A stretch of DNA of 30,488 nt from a virus: positions 1-30,488 of the IMG/VR virus record IMGVR_UViG_3300033233_000127. One strand, given 5' to 3'. This document shows positions 7,117-15,241 of the stretch, piece after piece. The notes below the pieces were generated by a model. It saw only the letters and a list, made by a program, of their open reading frames with translations, ran no database searches and was not told the origin of the DNA. Position 1 is the first letter of the stretch. Every line of letters starts with the position of its first letter. A program made the translations under genes and the position numbers.

Positions 7117-7596
7117 CTATGACAGGCTTAAAGTTACTGTTATCACCCAAGTCTGACCGCTTGCCTTTGTCCCTTGATTCGAGACTTTACGGTTTAAACA
7201 AATTCCCGAAGTTGAGTTCTTAATCACAAACTCTTGCCAGGCATAGTTTGCATCAGTCCCACCAAAAGTCGCCCTAAATACTGCCTGCTGTCCTGTTCCT
7301 GATTGTGGATAGCCTGTATCCATAGCCTTGTAGGTCTTATTTGTTGTAGCCTGCAAATCAGTTTGCGTTGCAGACTCTGCTACTGTTGAGTCACCGACAC
7401 CGATTTGAGCCGTTGAGTTCGTGAATGCCGTTCCACCATTGCCTGTAACTAACTTCCAGATTTCGTTGATTCCCGAATTTAAGAATAAGTTTTCAAACTC
7501 GCTTGTCTCAATTAGATTCCCTTGTTCGTCATACTTCTCAATTTTCCAAAGTCCTCTAAGTTTTACACCATCTTTTACTTTCATTGTGTCTTTCAT
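7117..7596 (-). CDS. Tail structural protein (159 aa)
   Basis: A beta-rich protein with a pattern seen in phage tail-tip proteins: an opening strand GLWKIEKYDEQGNLIE, then NLFLNSGINEIWKLV, an IGVGDST segment, YKAMD, and later VFRATF and AWQEFVI strands. I recall the layout (free-start domain, then a GVGDST-like turn) from structural proteins of many phages; no enzyme motif is present. The start has GGAGGTGAAGAA and overlaps the stop of the propeller gene by 4 bases. Confidence 0.55.
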   Translation of the reverse strand: MKDTMKVKDGVKLRGLWKIEKYDEQGNLIETSEFENLFLNSGINEIWKLVTGNGGTAFTNSTAQIGVGDSTVAESATQTDLQATTNKTYKAMDTGYPQSGTGQQAVFRATFGGTDANYAWQEFVIKNSTSGICLNRKVSNQGTKASGQTWVITVTLSLS

Positions 7597-8663
7597 TTCT
7601 TCACCTCCATAAAATTTTGTATAAATTGATTAAAACTAAAAGCCATTGCTTTAAAAGTCGGCTCTTGGACTACACCGATTGAAGGCGGTGCTTGTATCGA
7701 CCCACCTGTCAAATATCTCCATTTCAAAGTTCCATTGGGATTGAAAGCATACAAGTAATGACCACTTGAATTCCCGATATAAATCGTGCCATCGCTTCCA
7801 ATCACAGGTGCAGAGCCTGTAATCGTGCCGCCTGTATTGTAAGACCACTTTAAAGTCCCGTTTGGATTTAAAGCATAGACATAACCGTTAGAAGTTCCGA
7901 AATATATTGTCCCATCATTTCCAATAGCAGGTGTAGTCTCGACCCCTGAATCAACAAGATATCTCCATTGCTCTATTCCATTTGTGTCAAGAGCCACAAA
8001 ATAATAACTTGAATAATCAGGCGTTGCCCCGACATAAATTCTATTACTCGCTAATCCAACTGCACCTCTATACAGAGTTACATTTAAACTTGAATAAGTC
8101 CATTTTAAAGTCCCATCAGGATTTATAGCCAAGAGAACAATTTTACTGCTTACATTACCACACACATAGATTGTGCCATCTGAACCGAGTGCAGGGAAAG
8201 TATCGTTGCTTAAACCACCTGATGTGCTGTATCTCCATTTATAAGTCCCATCTGTCGAATAAGCATATAAATAGCCATCAAGCGTGAGAAAATAGAGTGT
8301 CGTGCCAGTTAATAAGACAGAACTTCTGATTTTGTGTCCTATCGACCGTTGCCATTTCAATGAACCGTCTGTTTTGTAAAGAGCATAAAGATATTGACTG
8401 TCAGAACCGAAATATACTGTATCGCTATCGGACGCAGGTGACGACCTGTTATAATAGCCATTGTAGAAATCCCATTTTATACTACCATCTGAATGTAATG
8501 CAAGGAAATCTCCATCAGCTCCGAAATAAATATCCCCATTTGTATCGATAAGCGGTTTTGTGTATATCCAATTGCTTATACTCGTTTTCCATCTAAGACT
8601 GCCGTCGCTATTGATTGCGTAAAAGTATCCATCAAAAGAACCTACATAAATTACTTCTTTCAT
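7593..8663 (-). CDS. Eight-repeat PQQ-like beta-propeller tail protein
   Basis: A 356-residue protein with eight repeats of about 40 residues, each ending in a tryptophan docking motif: DGSLRW, DGSIKW, DGSLKW, DGTYKW, DGTLKW, NGIEQW, NGTLKW, NGTLKW. Between them lie blade strands such as GTIYFGTSNGYVYALN. This predicts an eight-bladed quinoprotein-like propeller, though cofactor residues are not evident, so a binding rather than redox role is likely. It lies between the hub and fibre genes, suggesting a tail-tip or receptor-binding part. The start at 8663 has GAGGTGGAAAA. An in-frame ATG at 8723 would add a hydrophobic, signal-like leader, and its SD abuts the codon. Confidence 0.82.
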   Translation of the reverse strand: MKEVIYVGSFDGYFYAINSDGSLRWKTSISNWIYTKPLIDTNGDIYFGADGDFLALHSDGSIKWDFYNGYYNRSSPASDSDTVYFGSDSQYLYALYKTDGSLKWQRSIGHKIRSSVLLTGTTLYFLTLDGYLYAYSTDGTYKWRYSTSGGLSNDTFPALGSDGTIYVCGNVSSKIVLLAINPDGTLKWTYSSLNVTLYRGAVGLASNRIYVGATPDYSSYYFVALDTNGIEQWRYLVDSGVETTPAIGNDGTIYFGTSNGYVYALNPNGTLKWSYNTGGTITGSAPVIGSDGTIYIGNSSGHYLYAFNPNGTLKWRYLTGGSIQAPPSIGVVQEPTFKAMAFSFNQFIQNFMEVKK

Positions 8664-8719
8664 TTTTCCACCTCTAAAAGGTATCACTAAAAAAATCATC
8701 AATAAAGCAAGAAATTTTT

Positions 8720-9037
8720 TCATCTCCTTGCAACCCCCATAACAGCCCAATGAATTTCTGTTCCAGCCCCTTCTGAATAGACTTTCATACCGGTATAAAA
8801 GTTATTTGAATCCTGTATCCACTCCTGATGATAGCAAATAGGTTGTGAGGCTCTGCCTGTCGCAACACCGATTGGGGAGATTGAAAGAATCACGGGCTCT
8901 GAAACAAAAACAAGATTGTGAGAAGTAGACCAGTCGATAATTATGACTCCCGAAGCGTCTGTAATCGTTCCAGCAATTACGACCTTCGGGTTTGAGTGTA
9001 TAGAAGTTTGTATCAGTCTTTCAACTTGCTTTTTCAT
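8720..9037 (-). CDS. Hypothetical tail-tip protein (105 aa)
   Basis: A beta-rich protein beginning with a basic helix. It follows the hub gene with an ATGA overlap and precedes the propeller gene. No enzyme motif or family was recognised. Position suggests a minor tail or baseplate component. The 56 bases between its stop and the preferred propeller start read as a possible in-frame leader of the propeller. Confidence 0.5.
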   Translation of the reverse strand: MKKQVERLIQTSIHSNPKVVIAGTITDASGVIIIDWSTSHNLVFVSEPVILSISPIGVATGRASQPICYHQEWIQDSNNFYTGMKVYSEGAGTEIHWAVMGVARR

Positions 9038-10131
9038 ACCTTTTTAAATGCCCTGTAAGTCGTTACATATTCTCTCGGTGTTATTCTCGTTGTGTATTCA
9101 AAAACCGTGTAGTAACTTCCAGCCCACAAGATGTCCGAACCGAGTGCATAACTTGAAAACTCGTCTCCTGCTTTCTTAATCGTTAGAACTCGTGATTGAT
9201 TTTTCCCGATATTAAAAAGTTTTTGTGCTATCACCGATAACTGAGTATCTTTTACACCGAAAACCGTTGCGAAAGCCAAATTATTTATCCTTGAAGCGTT
9301 GTATACTGAATCGTCTAAATTCGACCCTGTTCCCATATGCCCGTAGGCAATGCCTTTTAGACTTACGTCGTCATTTACCAAGACTGTTGATGCCATTTTC
9401 AAATAGTCTACTGAATAACTTGCATCGATAACAGAATTAGTATCAAAATTCAAAACTCCTCTCCCGAAGTTAAATGGGTCTGCAATCGTTACATCTCCGA
9501 AACCGACATCACAAAATACTACATAGCCCATCATTTGAGAAACTTTTTGAATTTCTGCTAAAAAAGTTGAGTTCGTGATTACATATTTGCCTTCCTCAAA
9601 TAAATCAGTTAGTAAGGTTGAATTTGCTGGCACTTGATTATTGCGAACCGCAATTCCAGAGACCACTGAGGCGTCGTATGATAAATCGTTTAGCAAATCG
9701 TGGACTGTATAACTCGAATTTGGAGTCTTTGGATAAATCATATTCGTTAATAGAACGTCCCAGCCTTGCAAAACATCAGTTAAGGTGTAAGTTCTAATTG
9801 ACCCGCCTTGCATTCTTTGAGTATCGACATTAATCATAAAGCCCATAAACTTCATATTCGTGCCGACTTTAATCTCCCAAAGTCCTGTAAAGCCTTGACT
9901 CTCTGCAAGATTTACAAGCATAGAAGTTCCATTCGGTTCGTAAAAAGAAAACTTTGCAGAGCCTCTACCGAAAATGTTTCCAGAGTATTCAAGTTCAAGC
10001 AAAGCCCTTTTATTCCCTGTAGTCTGTTGATTAACAGGCAAGCATACATTATCGGAGTCCGTATTCCCAAGTATGTTGAATGGTGCAATATAAATATTTC
10101 TCGGTATCTCTTGCCTATACGCTGTAATCAT
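9034..10131 (-). CDS. Tail hub / baseplate protein (gp27/XkdQ-like)
   Basis: A 365-residue protein whose position two genes after the tape measure and domain style match phage tail hub proteins (T4 gp27, PBSX XkdQ, distal tail hubs). Visible features are an N-terminal strand-rich domain with FSFYEPNG, LTDVLQGW and the segment TVHDLLNDLS, followed by a second beta domain with VNDDVSLKGIAYG. The final VFEYTTRITPREY also resembles hub endings. It would form the ring at the tail tip that opens for DNA exit. The ribosome binding site is weak and the start overlaps the previous gene by 17 bases. Confidence 0.65.
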   Translation of the reverse strand: MITAYRQEIPRNIYIAPFNILGNTDSDNVCLPVNQQTTGNKRALLELEYSGNIFGRGSAKFSFYEPNGTSMLVNLAESQGFTGLWEIKVGTNMKFMGFMINVDTQRMQGGSIRTYTLTDVLQGWDVLLTNMIYPKTPNSSYTVHDLLNDLSYDASVVSGIAVRNNQVPANSTLLTDLFEEGKYVITNSTFLAEIQKVSQMMGYVVFCDVGFGDVTIADPFNFGRGVLNFDTNSVIDASYSVDYLKMASTVLVNDDVSLKGIAYGHMGTGSNLDDSVYNASRINNLAFATVFGVKDTQLSVIAQKLFNIGKNQSRVLTIKKAGDEFSSYALGSDILWAGSYYTVFEYTTRITPREYVTTYRAFKKV

Positions 10132-10417
10132 CTCTGTATAACTCCAGACTGTAAGTCCAAGCGTCGCCCTGGTCTGCTACAAAATGCTCTACAAGCGAAA
10201 TAGACTTTACAAGATAGTTCACATTGTTAATCGTATAGAGTCCGTTATTAGTTGCTATCCCGTTCAGCAAATTATCTCTATCAGTTTGTGTGTGACACTG
10301 AACCGTAATGCTTCGTGTATAGCCTTTAAAAATATATGCAATCGTGCCGTTTATGCCTTGTGCAACATCAGAAATGACTAAAGGTATATCGCCTGAGTCT
10401 TGAATAATTGAAATCAT
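10115..10417 (-). CDS. Distal tail-like protein (100 aa)
   Basis: A small beta-rich protein directly after the tape measure gene. The pattern (GTIAYIFKGYTRSITVQCHT, then a hydrophobic ISLVEHF strand and WTYSLELYR ending) resembles minor tail or distal tail proteins whose C-terminus ends in a strand that reads as a measured profile. The start shares its base with the previous stop. Family not firmly identified. Confidence 0.5.
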   Translation of the reverse strand: MISIIQDSGDIPLVISDVAQGINGTIAYIFKGYTRSITVQCHTQTDRDNLLNGIATNNGLYTINNVNYLVKSISLVEHFVADQGDAWTYSLELYRDDYSV

Positions 10418-11661
10418 TACCAGCCTCCCGTCCCGTGTGACTCATAAGCAAGTCCGTCAAGTATCGTTTCGCCAACGGCCTTTCCGATTTGATTATTTTT
10501 ACTCGCTTGGTCTTTTACATTTACATCGATAACAATCTTTTTAGTTATCGTTGCATTTCGAAGATTGCCTACAAACTTTGCAAGTTCTGGTAAGTTCCCA
10601 CCCATTAAACTTATCGGCTTCCAGAACTCAAAAGATTTCTTAATGTCCTCACCAACAGTATCTCCTGCGTTTTTCCCTTGTTTTTTGAAGTCCTCCCAGG
10701 CTTTTGTCCCTGCGTCGTGTATATTTGAATAGATTTTAGACTTCCAATCCTTAGTTGCAGAATCCATTTTTTGAGTTGTGTCCTCAATTCGAGAACTCAA
10801 GTCCATTCCACCGAAGGTATCTACGACTGTATATGCTTCCGCTCCGAGGTCTGCAACTTCTTTTTGCATTTTCTCAGTAGCGTCGATTGATTTATTCATA
10901 GCGTCGGTGATTTTATCTAGCATCGTGACAGTTGCGTCTGTAACGTCTTTTACCATTGGTGCAAGTTCTCTGCCAACCGCTTCCTTGAAGTTCTCAAAAC
11001 TTGTTTTCATTTTTTCCATACTGCCTGAAGTCGACTTGTTAAACTCGTCAACTGAACCCTTAACTTTGTTCAAAACCGTGTCTAAAATCGCAAGTTTTTG
11101 CTCTGCTGTGAGTTGTGCGTTGTCTCCAAAATCTTTTATGTTGATTCCTAAATCTTTCAAACCTCGTGCATTCCCAAGAAGTCCAAGCGAAAGTCTCTGC
11201 ACGGCGTCGTTCAGGTCAATATTCCTTGCTCTTGCAACTTCCATACCGACTTCGACAGTCTTCATAGCGAGATTTACATCACCTAATTTAATTACGGCGT
11301 TTGAAAGTGCTGAACGGATTTGTGAGTCATCAAAAGAAGTTAACTTCTCAAGCCTGTCTACAGTCTCCTCAATAGACTTGATTCCTTCATCGGATACCCC
11401 GAAGTTCTTAAGCGTATTATTCAATACGACTGCCGAGCGTTCAGTTTCTGCGAATGCGTTTATGGATTCTTTTGTAAAGTTAACTACTTCTTTTGCAGAA
11501 AAAGCGATACCAAACCAGCCAGCAATTTTCTTTAGGCTTGAAGTCCATGCAAATTCCGACTTAGAGGAGGTGTTTTGCATTAAACCTTGAATTTGGTTCA
11601 TTTTATTCTGAACGTCTTCAATAGCGGCTCTAATCTCAATTATCGCTTCATTTTCTGCCAC
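10417..11661 (-). CDS. Tape measure protein (short)
   Basis: A 414-residue, largely helical protein immediately after the tail chaperone pair, the standard siphovirus order. An N-terminal coiled coil (IEDVQNKMNQIQ) is followed by a hydrophobic segment around residues 44-58 and long amphipathic helices typical of tape measures (LNNTLKNFG, AVQRLSLGLLGNARGLKDLGI). The C-terminus ends GTGGW. Tape measures span roughly 0.15 nm per residue, so a tail of about 60 nm is predicted, which is short for a siphovirus. The start is GTG with GGAGG ten bases upstream, overlapping the chaperone gene by 22 bases. Confidence 0.82.
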   Translation of the reverse strand: MAENEAIIEIRAAIEDVQNKMNQIQGLMQNTSSKSEFAWTSSLKKIAGWFGIAFSAKEVVNFTKESINAFAETERSAVVLNNTLKNFGVSDEGIKSIEETVDRLEKLTSFDDSQIRSALSNAVIKLGDVNLAMKTVEVGMEVARARNIDLNDAVQRLSLGLLGNARGLKDLGINIKDFGDNAQLTAEQKLAILDTVLNKVKGSVDEFNKSTSGSMEKMKTSFENFKEAVGRELAPMVKDVTDATVTMLDKITDAMNKSIDATEKMQKEVADLGAEAYTVVDTFGGMDLSSRIEDTTQKMDSATKDWKSKIYSNIHDAGTKAWEDFKKQGKNAGDTVGEDIKKSFEFWKPISLMGGNLPELAKFVGNLRNATITKKIVIDVNVKDQASKNNQIGKAVGETILDGLAYESHGTGGW

Positions 11662-11870
11662 TTCTTAAACACCTCCTCCGCTTGTTTAGGGTCAAATTTC
11701 TCCAAAACGTTTTCATCTTTTTTATCGCCTTTTAGTTTTTCCAATACTCCAAAAAGAACTGAGAGTTCTGTCTCGTCAACTTCTTTTTTACTCCAACCCA
11801 AAATTGCAAAATTTGCATAAACATTTGTAAAAAAGTCAGTCGCTTCATTCCTCACGAAAAAGTTCGTCAA
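11640..11870 (-). CDS. Tail assembly chaperone, second frame (gpT-like)
   Basis: A 76-residue frame that overlaps the end of the preceding chaperone gene by 26 bases in another phase, and ends inside the tape measure gene. Its residues DFFTNVYANFAILGWSKKEV and the following helix look like the short second frame of Gram-positive siphophage chaperones. The only starts available are a TTG at 11870 without a ribosome binding site, since a stop lies just upstream. It is therefore probably expressed by frameshifting from the 12066 gene, giving a longer G-T type fusion. Confidence 0.62.
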   Translation of the reverse strand: MTNFFVRNEATDFFTNVYANFAILGWSKKEVDETELSVLFGVLEKLKGDKKDENVLEKFDPKQAEEVFKKWQKMKR

Positions 11871-12066
11871 AAGATTTCACTGCCTCCACGAATTTGAAGT
11901 CGTTAACATCGTCAAGTTTCAAGTCTGGATTTTCTTTTTTTCTATTCCACCAAACCAAAATCTGGAGAACTTTCGGGTCAACCTCGTCAAGTTTTTTCCC
12001 TGCGATTGCTAAAGCGATGTTTATCCCTGTGAGGTCATAGATTTCTTTTAACTCTTTAAAGGTCAT
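11845..12066 (-). CDS. Tail assembly chaperone, first frame (gpG-like)
   Basis: A 73-residue helical, acidic protein (FKELKEIYDLTGINIALAIA, then DFKFVEAVKSFDELF) between the tail tube and tape measure genes. This is the usual position of the G-type chaperone that coats the tape measure during tail assembly. Its ribosome binding site is AGGTGAGAT. The last codons contain a run of five T (CTTTTTC) that could be the slip site for a fusion with the next frame. Confidence 0.65.
   Translation of the reverse strand: MTFKELKEIYDLTGINIALAIAGKKLDEVDPKVLQILVWWNRKKENPDLKLDDVNDFKFVEAVKSFDELFREE
11856..11862 (-). other. Candidate programmed frameshift site CTTTTTC
   Basis: In zero frame the sequence reads CTT-TTT-CGT near the end of the first chaperone gene. 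The downstream frame reads TTT-TTC-GTG, so +1 or -2 slipping on the T run would fuse both frames. This differs from the common -1 heptamer of lambda-like phages; -2 slipping occurs in Mu-like tail chaperones. Efficiency is untested. Confidence 0.45.
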
Positions 12067-12073
12067 ATCTCAC

Positions 12074-12427
12074 CTACGGAGTAGTCGCTGGGACATACTC
12101 TACTGTGATAGTAAAAATCCACCAGTCCTCTTTAGAGCCTTTTAACTCAGCGTCTACGACTTTCCCACTAATGCTAACTTGCCCCGAGTCCTCGCTTGTG
12201 ATTGCAATCGTAACTGTCTGTCCGATAAGAGTTCTCGGCTCTACAACAGCAGTCACTGCGACATTTGCTGTTATAGTCTCAATTGTCTTTCCAGTCCGGA
12301 CATCTACAATCTGACTTGCTGGGTTACCCGAAAGTTCTTTTTTGTCTGGTGTTGCTTTCACTGTGAAGTCATTACAGACCCCAGTCACACCTCCTGAAAA
12401 ACTTGCAATTCCATACTGATATGCCAT
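12074..12427 (-). CDS. Major tail tube protein
   Basis: A 117-residue beta-rich protein one gene block upstream of the chaperones, the usual tail tube position. The pattern is a strand SFSGGVTGVCNDFTVK, a loop KKELSGNPASQIVDVRTGKTI, then strands ITANVAVTAVV and TVTIAITSEDSGQVSISG. It is small but fits minimal tube folds. The start has GGGAGGTGAAAGAAT. It would polymerise as hexamer rings around the tape measure. Confidence 0.65.
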   Translation of the reverse strand: MAYQYGIASFSGGVTGVCNDFTVKATPDKKELSGNPASQIVDVRTGKTIETITANVAVTAVVEPRTLIGQTVTIAITSEDSGQVSISGKVVDAELKGSKEDWWIFTITVEYVPATTP

Positions 12428-12441
12428 ATTCTTTCACCTCC

Positions 12442-12777
12442 CTAAGGTATATATTCTATTAAAGCAACGGTCACGCTTGTGACGCTGCTATAAGTTATGT
12501 TTACGTGTCCGCTTGAGTCGTTGAACCTCGTAGTTCTAAAAGGACCAAAGTCTTTTGTCTGTCCTGCCGAAACCGTTGCAACGATGTTATGTGTATATCC
12601 TTGGTCACAAGGTACGGGAGACTGAATTGTAATCGTTATATCAGAAGTCCCGCCGTTTACAACTCGCAAGACCTTTCGTCCATTATTAGAGAAATAATTC
12701 CCACTTGCGTCTGCTGCTGTAAAAGTTATCACTGCACCGTTCGAATCACAAGGTTGACTTGTTAACTCTGTTGCCAT
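12442..12777 (-). CDS. Beta-sandwich structural protein (decoration-like)
   Basis: A 111-residue protein with an Ig-like or jelly-roll pattern: RKVLRVVNGGTSDITITIQSP, a Cys-containing loop, HNIVATVSAGQTKDFGPF, RFNDSSGHVNITYSS. The same order of motifs appears in many phage structural proteins near the head-tail junction. A capsid decoration or tail-sheath-like accessory role is possible. The start at 12777 has AGGAGGTATGAG. It lies between the tail terminator and tail tube genes. Confidence 0.55.
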   Translation of the reverse strand: MATELTSQPCDSNGAVITFTAADASGNYFSNNGRKVLRVVNGGTSDITITIQSPVPCDQGYTHNIVATVSAGQTKDFGPFRTTRFNDSSGHVNITYSSVTSVTVALIEYIP

Positions 12778-12778
12778 C

Positions 12779-13120
12779 TCATACCTCCTCAAAAATTACT
12801 ATTGCGTTTAATTCTTGCATATATCTCCCGTCTGGGAGTTTCAAACTATTCTTTAAATTCCATTCTACCTTGCGAATTATCACAGTTGTCCATAATGTCC
12901 TGTTATTAAAGATATTTTTTATACTCGTTATTTTCTCATTTGTCCCTTGCTCATTCCAATCAATTATAAACAATGTTATATCTGCTCTGTAGCCAAGTTT
13001 GTATTTGAATACTTGGTCTGAGTAAGAATAAAGAATAAACGGCGTTTCTGTATCATGTCCCGTGCCGACTTGAGAAGCGGGACAGATTGTATTTAATAGA
13101 CTTAGAAGTTCACTCTCCAC
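12779..13120 (-). CDS. Tail terminator / head-tail joining protein
   Basis: A 113-residue protein in the position of the tail terminator (HK97 gp10 neighbour; lambda gpU-like). The pattern has ETPFILYSYSDQVFKYKLGYRADITLFIID, typical of the beta-alpha fold with paired central strands, then a helix ITSIKNIF and strands. The start is GTG with a weak ribosome site; it overlaps the upstream gene by 11 bases. The identity is inferred from order and size. Confidence 0.55.
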   Translation of the reverse strand: MESELLSLLNTICPASQVGTGHDTETPFILYSYSDQVFKYKLGYRADITLFIIDWNEQGTNEKITSIKNIFNNRTLWTTVIIRKVEWNLKNSLKLPDGRYMQELNAIVIFEEV

Positions 13121-13631
13121 TCTTCATCACCGCTTTCGCTATGCTCTTTGTCAAGTCGTTTACAATCCATTCTTTATTTTCCGTGAAGGCAGGCCACAAG
13201 TAAGGGTGAGGGTCTGTGCCTTGCATTCGTATCTTTTGCCATATTGCACCTGCTGAAGCCTTTCCTAAAAGTCCTTGCTTTCTAAGTCGCCTTCTGGTGC
13301 TTTTATCCACTATATCTGATATGTTTGTTTTTTGTTTATCAACCCAGCCCTGTATTGCTGAAAGAGGTGGAGTGTGAGGCTTTGAACCAAACTCAACAGG
13401 TGCAGCGTATTTCAATTTCGAGCCGACTTGGACTGAAAGACTTCCAATGTCTCCTATAACAGAAATCGAAGCCCTTAGATATCCTGTATTTACGGGCACA
13501 AGATACCTCGCCCTCCCTTGAACCTTGTATCCACCTCTAAGAAGTGAATAATAGGCTGCAGTCCGAACTCGCTCTTGTGCTTTTCGTATAAACTCCTCAG
13601 GACTTGGTTGCCAGAAAAAGAAATAATTCAT
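13110..13631 (-). CDS. HK97 gp10-like head-tail connector protein
   Basis: A 173-residue protein with the gp10/minor head-tail family signature: ARYLVPVNTGYLRASISV, then YAAPVEFGSKPHTPP, and a C-terminal helix after DPHPYLWPAF. These proteins lie at the junction where the head is joined to the tail. The gene overlaps both neighbours by a few bases, as expected for a coupled head-tail operon. Confidence 0.78.
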   Translation of the reverse strand: MNYFFFWQPSPEEFIRKAQERVRTAAYYSLLRGGYKVQGRARYLVPVNTGYLRASISVIGDIGSLSVQVGSKLKYAAPVEFGSKPHTPPLSAIQGWVDKQKTNISDIVDKSTRRRLRKQGLLGKASAGAIWQKIRMQGTDPHPYLWPAFTENKEWIVNDLTKSIAKAVMKSGE

Positions 13632-13945
13632 ATAACTATCTCCCTGTGTCTGTCAAGGATTTCTTTTGCCTTTTGAGGTATGTACTCCATAAAGTCTTGG
13701 TTCGGATTTGCGTTTATACCACCTGCCGAAATTGAAGTCAGTCCTTGCGGGAGAAGTCCAATACCCCTCATATGCTGAATTATTAGTCCACAAGCAAAAG
13801 AAATGTCCTTCGTTGGGTCTATAAACACATTACCAACATAGTTATTTATTATATCTTCTGCATATGCCTCGTAGATAGAAAACTCGTCCTCAGTCACGTT
13901 TACATTTGGAAATAAAACTTTAAACTCGGCATATGTTATATACAT
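13628..13945 (-). CDS. Head-tail adaptor protein (gp6-like)
   Basis: A 105-residue helical protein, with TYAEFKVLFPNVNVTEDEF followed by YAEDIINNYVG and a helix IISFACGLIIQHMRGIGLL-type core. The pattern fits the HK97 gp6/SPP1 gp15 adaptor family that docks on the portal ring. The start has GAAGGAGATATAA. Order (capsid, small protein, adaptor, gp10-like) matches HK97-like phages. Confidence 0.7.
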   Translation of the reverse strand: MYITYAEFKVLFPNVNVTEDEFSIYEAYAEDIINNYVGNVFIDPTKDISFACGLIIQHMRGIGLLPQGLTSISAGGINANPNQDFMEYIPQKAKEILDRHREIVI

Positions 13946-14131
13946 TTATATCTCCTTCTTCTTAGAAGTCTTTATCATCTTGTCTTTTTCGGGTTTCTCA
14001 ATTTCTTTTTCTTCTACAACCTCGTAAAAACCTTCTAACCATTTAGCAAGTTCATCATCAATAACATAGACCTCGCCTGCCTTGAAGTCCTGCCCTCTCA
14101 CAAATATGTTCCCGTTAAATCTTACTTTCAT
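13946..14131 (-). CDS. Small head protein (61 aa) with Lys-rich tail
   Basis: A 61-residue protein: a beta-rich first part (VRFNGNIFVRGQDFKAGEVYVIDDELAKWLEG) and a highly charged Lys/Glu tail. Similar small proteins often follow the major capsid gene; their role is unclear. The start has GGAGGTGAATA. An ordered hairpin lies just before it, after the capsid stop. Confidence 0.55.
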   Translation of the reverse strand: MKVRFNGNIFVRGQDFKAGEVYVIDDELAKWLEGFYEVVEEKEIEKPEKDKMIKTSKKKEI

Positions 14132-14147
14132 TATTCACCTCCAAAGA

Positions 14148-14166
14148 GAGGGGGCAAAGCCCCCTC
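14148..14166 (-). terminator. Strong intercistronic hairpin after capsid gene (no U-tract)
   Basis: An 8-bp GC-rich inverted repeat (GAGGGGGC / GCCCCCTC) with a 3-base loop lies 6 bases past the capsid stop. Few T residues follow on the transcribed strand (TCTTTGG), so strong termination is doubtful. It may raise the ratio of capsid mRNA by attenuation or protect its 3' end. Confidence 0.6.
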
Positions 14167-14171
14167 AACTA

Positions 14172-15227
14172 TCACGATGCTGAAGTCTTTAATACTACGA
14201 AGGTTGCTGGATATGCTACATAGAAGCCGAACCTGAAAGTAGCCTTTAACTCAGTCAAATCTTGGTCGAACTTGACTTCTCTGGATGCAGTAATCTGAAG
14301 TTCCTGTCTCATACCAAACATAACGTTTTGTGGGTCACAGAACAAGGCTATCGGCTTAGAAGCAGAGAAGTCAGAAGGCATAACCTCTACTCTTTCGAAT
14401 GGATAGCCTACGAGGGTCTTGGATTCTGGATTCAAAACAGGATAGTTAGTAGTTGTTTTGAGTTCGAATGCTTTTGCATAGAATGTTCTGTGTGCAATCC
14501 AGAACGGGTTAACTTTATAGTCAGAAGGTATTGCGTTTATAGCGTCGATTAGTGCCTCGTAAGTGACGTCAGAAGTATGCCCTGTCGCTTCTACAACATT
14601 TGTAATACCTGAAGTGTTAAGAATTCCGTTAAACGGGTCGCCGTTAGAAGTGTTGCCTGTCAAGATTAGTCTATCCATCTCTTTACCAAGAACTCTACCA
14701 ATCAAATTCACAATGTAAGCATCGACCGCTCCACCGATAGTAGCGTCTGCAAGAAGTTCGTTTGAAATGTCAACAAGTGCCATTAACTTTTTAATCGGCA
14801 CTGAGTTCTGGTAGACCGTTGGGGTTGTTGGAGTAGGTGCAGTATTCTCACCTGGATAACTTACTGTCACAGGTGCTGATACACCAGTGAGATACACTTG
14901 GTTAGACGCAACAGGGATCCTTGTGACTCTTGGATACACAACTGATTGCTGGATTGCAACGTCGATAATACGGTTAATATACTCAGGCGGCACAAGATAC
15001 CCACCTGCTGAACCTGTGCCTTCCACCATTGTGCCTTTGGTTACCATCTCTCTAATAGATTTTGCTAAAGTCCCAGGTTCGACAGAGTATGTGTCTTTGT
15101 TTGCTGTGAACTCCTTCATTGCTTTTACAAGTTCATCATAGGTAACAAACTTTGAATTGAGTTCTGATAAAACCTTTTGTGCGGTTTTCTCAATTATTTC
15201 GCTTTTTACTTGTTCTACTTCGTTCAT
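14172..15227 (-). CDS. Major capsid protein (HK97 fold)
   Basis: A 351-residue protein. The first ~60 residues are a helical delta-like domain (QVKSEIIEKTAQKVLSEL), followed by the family signature GTGSAGGYLVPPEYINRI and the A-domain and P-domain pattern (PIKKLMALVDISNELLADAT, a conserved LGKEMDRLILTGN). The C-terminus has LFCDPQNVMFGMRQEL and ends in strand YVAYPATFVVLKTS. Position after protease and portal is typical. The start at 15227 has GGGAGGGTGATAACA; an in-frame GTG at 15236 is poorer. Chainmail crosslinking residues are not certain. Confidence 0.88.
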   Translation of the reverse strand: MNEVEQVKSEIIEKTAQKVLSELNSKFVTYDELVKAMKEFTANKDTYSVEPGTLAKSIREMVTKGTMVEGTGSAGGYLVPPEYINRIIDVAIQQSVVYPRVTRIPVASNQVYLTGVSAPVTVSYPGENTAPTPTTPTVYQNSVPIKKLMALVDISNELLADATIGGAVDAYIVNLIGRVLGKEMDRLILTGNTSNGDPFNGILNTSGITNVVEATGHTSDVTYEALIDAINAIPSDYKVNPFWIAHRTFYAKAFELKTTTNYPVLNPESKTLVGYPFERVEVMPSDFSASKPIALFCDPQNVMFGMRQELQITASREVKFDQDLTELKATFRFGFYVAYPATFVVLKTSAS

Positions 15228-15241
15228 TGTTATCACCCTCC

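Noticed and set aside
10778-11590. Long open frame on the plus strand (270 codons)
   Set aside because: It lies antisense to the tape measure gene, has Ser/Phe-rich shadow composition and no ribosome site. All other genes are on the minus strand.
14148-14166. Strong terminator after the capsid gene
   Set aside because: The stem is strong but lacks a T tract and the downstream head-tail genes would need readthrough; kept only as a hairpin.
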